Shown: one piece after another, positions 5,561 through 8,693 of the stretch | Position numbering within the stretch: the first letter of the stretch is position 1 | Layout: every line of letters starts with the position of its first letter | Origin: an uncultured Bacteroidota bacterium | GTDB lineage: Bacteria; Bacteroidota; Bacteroidia; Bacteroidales; UBA12481 | Reading direction: 5' to 3' | NCBI GenBank assembly: GCA_903832165.1 | Contig: CAILAQ010000862.1 | Span: 1 to 8,693 of the forward strand | DNA: 8,693 bases | Notes under the pieces: generated by a model | What the model saw: only the letters and a program-made list of their open reading frames with translations | The model's database searches: none | Told to the model about the DNA's origin: nothing | Made by a program: the position numbers and the translations under genes

Positions 5561-7522
5561 ATAGCGGTAACCTTTTGCCAATATCCGGATGTCTTTTGTC
5601 AGGCGATAATCACGGGCATAGTGCAGATTGACGTCTAACCATGATTGTTCATTAAATTCACCGGTATGGCTTCCGTTCTCCGGATTTACGATCCCCTTTC
5701 TGATTAAGGGCAAAGGATGCCCGGCCTGCATTCCATTATCGGCATATCCCACCCAGCTCCGGTTCCCAGCTAATACCCTCAGGCAATTCCAAAGCATTAT
5801 CCAGGGCCGGGGCAAGAAAAACCAGGCGGAAATCGGAGAGGTGATCAGCAGGAATAATGACAGGGTTATGTCGAGCACTCTTTTCAGGCGTCGGTTATGA
5901 GGCTCGCCAACTGAATTTATAGGGATCATATACAGATCGCCGGCCGTATTCGATGAATTGCTGCCAATAATGGATTCAGCAGCTTCAGGGGCAATCTTGT
6001 ATTCGGTTTCCAATAGACTGAGAGCCAGCATATGTTTGATTATTTCATTGGTGCTTAGGTCTTTAGAGCAAAAAATAACTTCATCGATATGGTTGATCCT
6101 GATGATATCGTTCAACTGAGTAACCGAGCCGAGATATTTTTCCGATTCTGCGAAAGACTGACCAGGCGCTACATAACCAAATATTTCCAATGGCTGGCTT
6201 GATTGATCGATAATCCTGCTAACCCTCTCAGCCTCATCATGCTTTCCGACAATGACGAGTTTTTTTCGTCGGCCGATATCCAACCTGTATCCGGTAGCCC
6301 GGGAATAATGCAGAAGCGCACGTAACAGGAAAATTCCGGAAAGGGTCCATACCGAGCCCATAATAATCAAGGCCCGGGAAAAACGATATTCTTCGGGCAG
6401 CAGGGAATAAACCACCAGGATAATGGCGGTTCCGTATATGATTCCCCTGAGAATGCGGGTTATCCTGACCGGCAAATCATATCCGCCAGAAAAATAGATA
6501 GTTATTAGCCAAATGATTATGTAAGCCGGGACAAAGAACGTCAGGAATTCAGGCGGATGATGTCCGCCTCCGGGAAACTTAATTGATTCCCACGTATGAT
6601 TTATCAGGAGGAACCCCAGAAAAGATATTGCTCCATCCAGCAGCGGAAGAAGAAGACGTTTAGTTACCCGGCCCATCATCGACAGGGCAGCCCGGAAATA
6701 AACGGATAAGCGGATAAAGAAGGAAAACCAGCGGGCATTGCTGGCAGAGAAGTGCTTAGTGGCAAAAATGATCATGGCCTGATAAAACATCACGACATAA
6801 TTTATGCTGGCTTTTTTTGTGCTTTCTCCTTTATAATGGATGATCGTGGTTTCCGGAAAATAATAGTTTTTATATCCGGCCTGAAGTATTCTGTATGACA
6901 GGTCGATATCCTCACCGTACATGAAAAAAGACTCATCAAAATATCCCGTTTTTTCGAGAACTGATTTCCTGATAAACATAAATGCTCCTGGAAGAATATC
7001 CACCGGATTCACTTCATCCTGAGGTAAATATCCAAGGTGATACTGTCCGAACCTGCGTGACCTCGGAAAAAGCGCGGATAAACCGAAAACTTTGTAAAAG
7101 GATACCCATGGTGTCGGAAGTGCACGTTTGGATTCCGGAAGGAAGGTTCCTTTGCCATCGATCATCCTGACCCCAAGGGCCCCCGCATCCGCGTGACTGT
7201 CCATAAACCCCAGGATTTTGGTGAAAGTTGACTCCTCTACAAGTGTATCCGGATTCAGGATGAGCTGAAACTCGCCGACAGCGATCCTCATCGCCTGGTT
7301 ATTTGCTTTCGAGAATCCTGTATTTTCCGTATTTTCTATCAGTCTGACTTCGGGAAACTGGTTCCTTACCATTACGCAGGACCCATCCGCCGAATTATTG
7401 TCAACAACAAAAACCTCAATGGGCATATCTCCCGCTGCACGGTAGACGGACCTGATACATTGTTCCAGAAAGAACCTGACGTTATAGCTGACAATGATTA
7501 CTGATATCCTGACAGGCTTCAT
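4631..7522 (-). CDS. Membrane GT2 glycosyltransferase with degenerate sugar-transferase tail, fused in frame to a secreted OmpA-like/SPOR-like protein
   Basis: A single 963-residue reading frame with several modules. Residues 1-235 form a family-2 glycosyltransferase: SVIIVSYN (7-14), VVDNNSADGS (39-48), NTGFSKANN (67-75), LNPDT (89-93, metal/nucleotide-sugar site) and GEDIDLSYR (203-211). This resembles rhamnosyltransferase-type enzymes. About four membrane segments follow (roughly 290-308, 327-345, 360-376, 384-404), then a Rossmann-like CoA-binding-type domain (KKLVIVG, 420-426, onward to about 520). Residues 544-654 resemble the polyprenyl-phosphate sugar transferase family (RRLKRVLDITLSLFLL membrane entry; DYRLTKDIRILAKG end) but lack its middle. 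A classical signal peptide then begins at Met655 and leads into a 309-residue secreted module. The arrangement suggests cell-envelope glycan synthesis at the inner membrane. The gene lies 6 bases after recR. It could be a genuine fusion or two genes whose intervening stop was lost; see the sub-feature. Confidence 0.85.
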   Translation of the reverse strand: MKPVRISVIIVSYNVRFFLEQCIRSVYRAAGDMPIEVFVVDNNSADGSCVMVRNQFPEVRLIENTENTGFSKANNQAMRIAVGEFQLILNPDTLVEESTFTKILGFMDSHADAGALGVRMIDGKGTFLPESKRALPTPWVSFYKVFGLSALFPRSRRFGQYHLGYLPQDEVNPVDILPGAFMFIRKSVLEKTGYFDESFFMYGEDIDLSYRILQAGYKNYYFPETTIIHYKGESTKKASINYVVMFYQAMIIFATKHFSASNARWFSFFIRLSVYFRAALSMMGRVTKRLLLPLLDGAISFLGFLLINHTWESIKFPGGGHHPPEFLTFFVPAYIIIWLITIYFSGGYDLPVRITRILRGIIYGTAIILVVYSLLPEEYRFSRALIIMGSVWTLSGIFLLRALLHYSRATGYRLDIGRRKKLVIVGKHDEAERVSRIIDQSSQPLEIFGYVAPGQSFAESEKYLGSVTQLNDIIRINHIDEVIFCSKDLSTNEIIKHMLALSLLETEYKIAPEAAESIIGSNSSNTAGDLYMIPINSVGEPHNRRLKRVLDITLSLFLLITSPISAWFFLPRPWIMLWNCLRVLAGNRSWVGYADNGMQAGHPLPLIRKGIVNPENGSHTGEFNEQSWLDVNLHYARDYRLTKDIRILAKGYRYMAKNSKVLLLSALLMTTTFPYAKSQDFKDQINMIRPAPENCLLYGVVSQQNSQLLTDIRISLIYKKTHEIAESITTDRNAWYLFSVKRGMPYGLLIEKTGYFPYYTENIIPNDLTENKLERNVVIPDDLKNDFSLYYPASDTILGEKSRALMIQLSGLMKKQTGLTAWFDPQGDSLDFLRINGITSAFVQTGIAASRLRAGARPDTGETFIRIEINTGAENAVLMEPAGTALPGEESWTIQFAASKTPLAKKTFKELDPVYEFKGKDGFYRYSYGNFKSQEEANRKLQTVKKKGFSKPFSKSVGSIKKL

Positions 7523-7528
7523 TAATGC

Positions 7529-8158
7529 TTAAGGTTTGTGTATTGATTCTTCAAACAGGGTGCGGTTGAGCAGTGAACGGCCAAGGGTTATCTCGTCGGT
7601 ATACTCCAATTCATTTCCGATGGCAACTCCACGCGCAAGGGTAGTGATTTTTACCGAATGTTCGGATAATTTCCTGTATATGAAAAAGTTGGTTGCATCG
7701 CCCTCCATGGTGGCGCTCAGCGCAAGAATTACCTCACGCACTCCTCCTGATGCAACTCGCTCAGCAAGCGAACCCACTGAAATATTTGAGGGTCCGATAC
7801 CGTCCATCGGTGAGAGTATTCCACCAAGGACATGGTAAACGCCTGTATATTGCTGTGTTGACTCAAGGGCCATCACGTCGCGGATATTTTCCACCACACA
7901 GATCTGCGATCGGTCGCGGCCGGGATTGGAACATACCTGACAGATTTCCTGGTCAGAAATGTTATGGCAGATTCTGCAATGGTGAATTTCCTTTCTTAAT
8001 TGCAAAAGACTGCCGGCCAGCGATTCGGATTCCGACACATCCTGCCTGAGGAGGTGCAATACCAGGCGAAGAGCCGTTTTGCGGCCGATCCCGGGTAATT
8101 TGGCAAATTCGTTTACTGCTTTTTCCAGCAGTCTGGACGTGTATTTCGAAGAATCCAT
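7529..8158 (-). CDS. recR: Recombination mediator protein RecR
   Basis: This is a full-length 209-residue RecR (family about 200). It has the helix-hairpin-helix motif LPGIGRKTALR (21-31), a four-cysteine zinc site C61-x2-C64 and C73-x2-C76, and a Toprim domain beginning at ICVVENIRDV with the acidic Glu89 and continuing through YHVLGGILSPMDGIGP. A C-terminal segment with TTLARGVAIGNELEYTD is standard. RecR works with RecO, and RecF where present, to load RecA on SSB-coated single-stranded DNA at gaps. It is the first gene of a minus-strand operon. The ATG at 8158 is preceded by an AGAGGG purine stretch at suitable spacing and by a good Bacteroidota-type promoter. Nothing in it looks unusual. 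Confidence 0.97.
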   Translation of the reverse strand: MDSSKYTSRLLEKAVNEFAKLPGIGRKTALRLVLHLLRQDVSESESLAGSLLQLRKEIHHCRICHNISDQEICQVCSNPGRDRSQICVVENIRDVMALESTQQYTGVYHVLGGILSPMDGIGPSNISVGSLAERVASGGVREVILALSATMEGDATNFFIYRKLSEHSVKITTLARGVAIGNELEYTDEITLGRSLLNRTLFEESIHKP

Positions 8159-8175
8159 TTCCCTCTATTATTTAC

Positions 8176-8206
8176 CAAAAGTAACATCGTTGCGATCGAA
8201 TAACAA
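8176..8206 (-). promoter_or_regulatory. Predicted Bacteroidota-type promoter for the recR operon
   Basis: Read on the minus strand, TTG (8206-8204) is followed by exactly 20 bases and then TACTTTTG (8183-8176). This is a full match to the Bacteroidota primary-sigma -7 element TAnnTTTG with the -33 TTG at consensus spacing (about 19-21). Transcription should start near 8170, giving a leader of only about 12 bases that still contains the AGAGGG ribosome-binding stretch. The call is from consensus matching only. Confidence 0.65.
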
Positions 8207-8242
8207 TTTTTTGTCTTTATTTGCCGAAACTACCCGAAAACA

Positions 8243-8693
8243 ATGAACCCGATCTGGATTGCCATCATTCTCCTGAGCTATTTCGGACTCCTGCTATTTA
8301 TCTCGCACCTGACCAGCAAAGGTGCCGATAATGAAGGTTTCTTCATAGGAAACAGAAAATCGCCCTGGTATATTGTGGCGATTGGAATGGTAGGAGCTTC
8401 CATATCGGGGGTAACTTTTATTTCCGTTCCGGGCTGGGTCATATCCAGCCAATTTGCGTATATGCAGATGATTTTCGGTTATCTGGCAGGATACCAGGTT
8501 ATTATATGGCTGTTGCTTCCCATGTATTACAAGCTGAGGCTGACTTCTATCTACGGCTACCTTGAGCAGCGATTCGGATACTGGTCCTATAAATCAGGAG
8601 CATCATTCTTTCTGCTGTCCCGAACTATTGGATCTGCGGCACGTCTGTTTCTGGTGTCAGCTGTTTTGCAAATTGCTTTCTTTGATGCACTTC
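8243..8693 (+). CDS. Sodium:solute symporter (SSS family), 3' truncated by the window edge
   Basis: The frame opens at ATG 8243 and stays open to the end of the window (150 codons). SSS proteins are usually about 480-600 residues, so most of the gene is missing. Visible features match the SSS N terminus: a first membrane helix (WIAIILLSYFGLLLFIS), the DNEGFFIGNRKSPWY loop typical of the family, a helix that breaks at VGASISGVTFISVPG (the region carrying TM1 and Na+-site residues in this family), YLAGYQVIIWLLLPMYY, then SIYGYLEQRFG and a further helix with SRTIGSAARLFL. It would couple Na+ entry to uptake of a sugar, amino acid or other organic solute; the substrate cannot be told. It diverges from recR across 84 bases. 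The start was chosen as the only ATG before the first helix. Confidence 0.92.
   Translation, partial: MNPIWIAIILLSYFGLLLFISHLTSKGADNEGFFIGNRKSPWYIVAIGMVGASISGVTFISVPGWVISSQFAYMQMIFGYLAGYQVIIWLLLPMYYKLRLTSIYGYLEQRFGYWSYKSGASFFLLSRTIGSAARLFLVSAVLQIAFFDAL

Noticed and set aside
8190..8223. Possible plus-strand promoter for the symporter: TTG at 8190-8192 and TTTATTTG at 8216-8223
   Set aside because: The -7 element has a mismatch in the key TA and the spacing is 23 bases, longer than the usual 19-21; too weak to annotate.

Overview
The window looks like ordinary chromosome of a member of the Bacteroidota, probably Bacteroidales or a close relative. Four things point there. The AMP nucleosidase is the short single-domain type. 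There is a free-standing HsdR N-terminal-domain protein with the leader seen in Bacteroidota homologues. A secreted protein combines carboxypeptidase-regulatory-like, OmpA-like and SPOR-like modules. The recR promoter fits the Bacteroidota consensus (TTG, 20 bases, TAnnTTTG) rather than the E. coli one. These placements are by eye. I see no tRNA, rRNA, CRISPR array, insertion sequence or integrase. The window is almost fully coding: the largest gap is 84 bases.

Layout, left to right. A truncated YqgE/AlgH gene (+, 1-336) converges with a four-gene minus-strand operon. In transcription order this operon is a short AMP nucleosidase (3593-2826), DNA polymerase III delta (holA), a rhomboid protease and a class-IV aminotransferase-like protein (ending at 309). 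Its genes are only 3-5 bases apart. A single plus-strand gene for an HsdR_N-type PD-(D/E)xK protein (3643-4116) diverges from the operon. That gene overlaps tail to tail, by 67 bases, with the last gene of a second minus-strand operon: recR (8158-7529), a 963-residue glycosyltransferase ORF (7522-4631) and a GNAT acetyltransferase (4625-4050), spaced 5-6 bases apart. A sodium:solute symporter gene (8243 onward, cut by the window end) diverges from recR.

Most of this is housekeeping: replication clamp loading, recombinational repair and adenylate breakdown. The unusual parts are two. First, the 963-residue ORF joins a membrane glycosyltransferase with a degenerate sugar-transferase tail, without any stop codon, to what looks like a complete secreted protein with its own signal peptide and a C-terminal SPOR-like domain. 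Second, the class-IV aminotransferase homologue has no lysine where the PLP Schiff-base lysine should be. I do not see a defence island or a recognisable new multi-gene system. The fusion is the best candidate for something undescribed.
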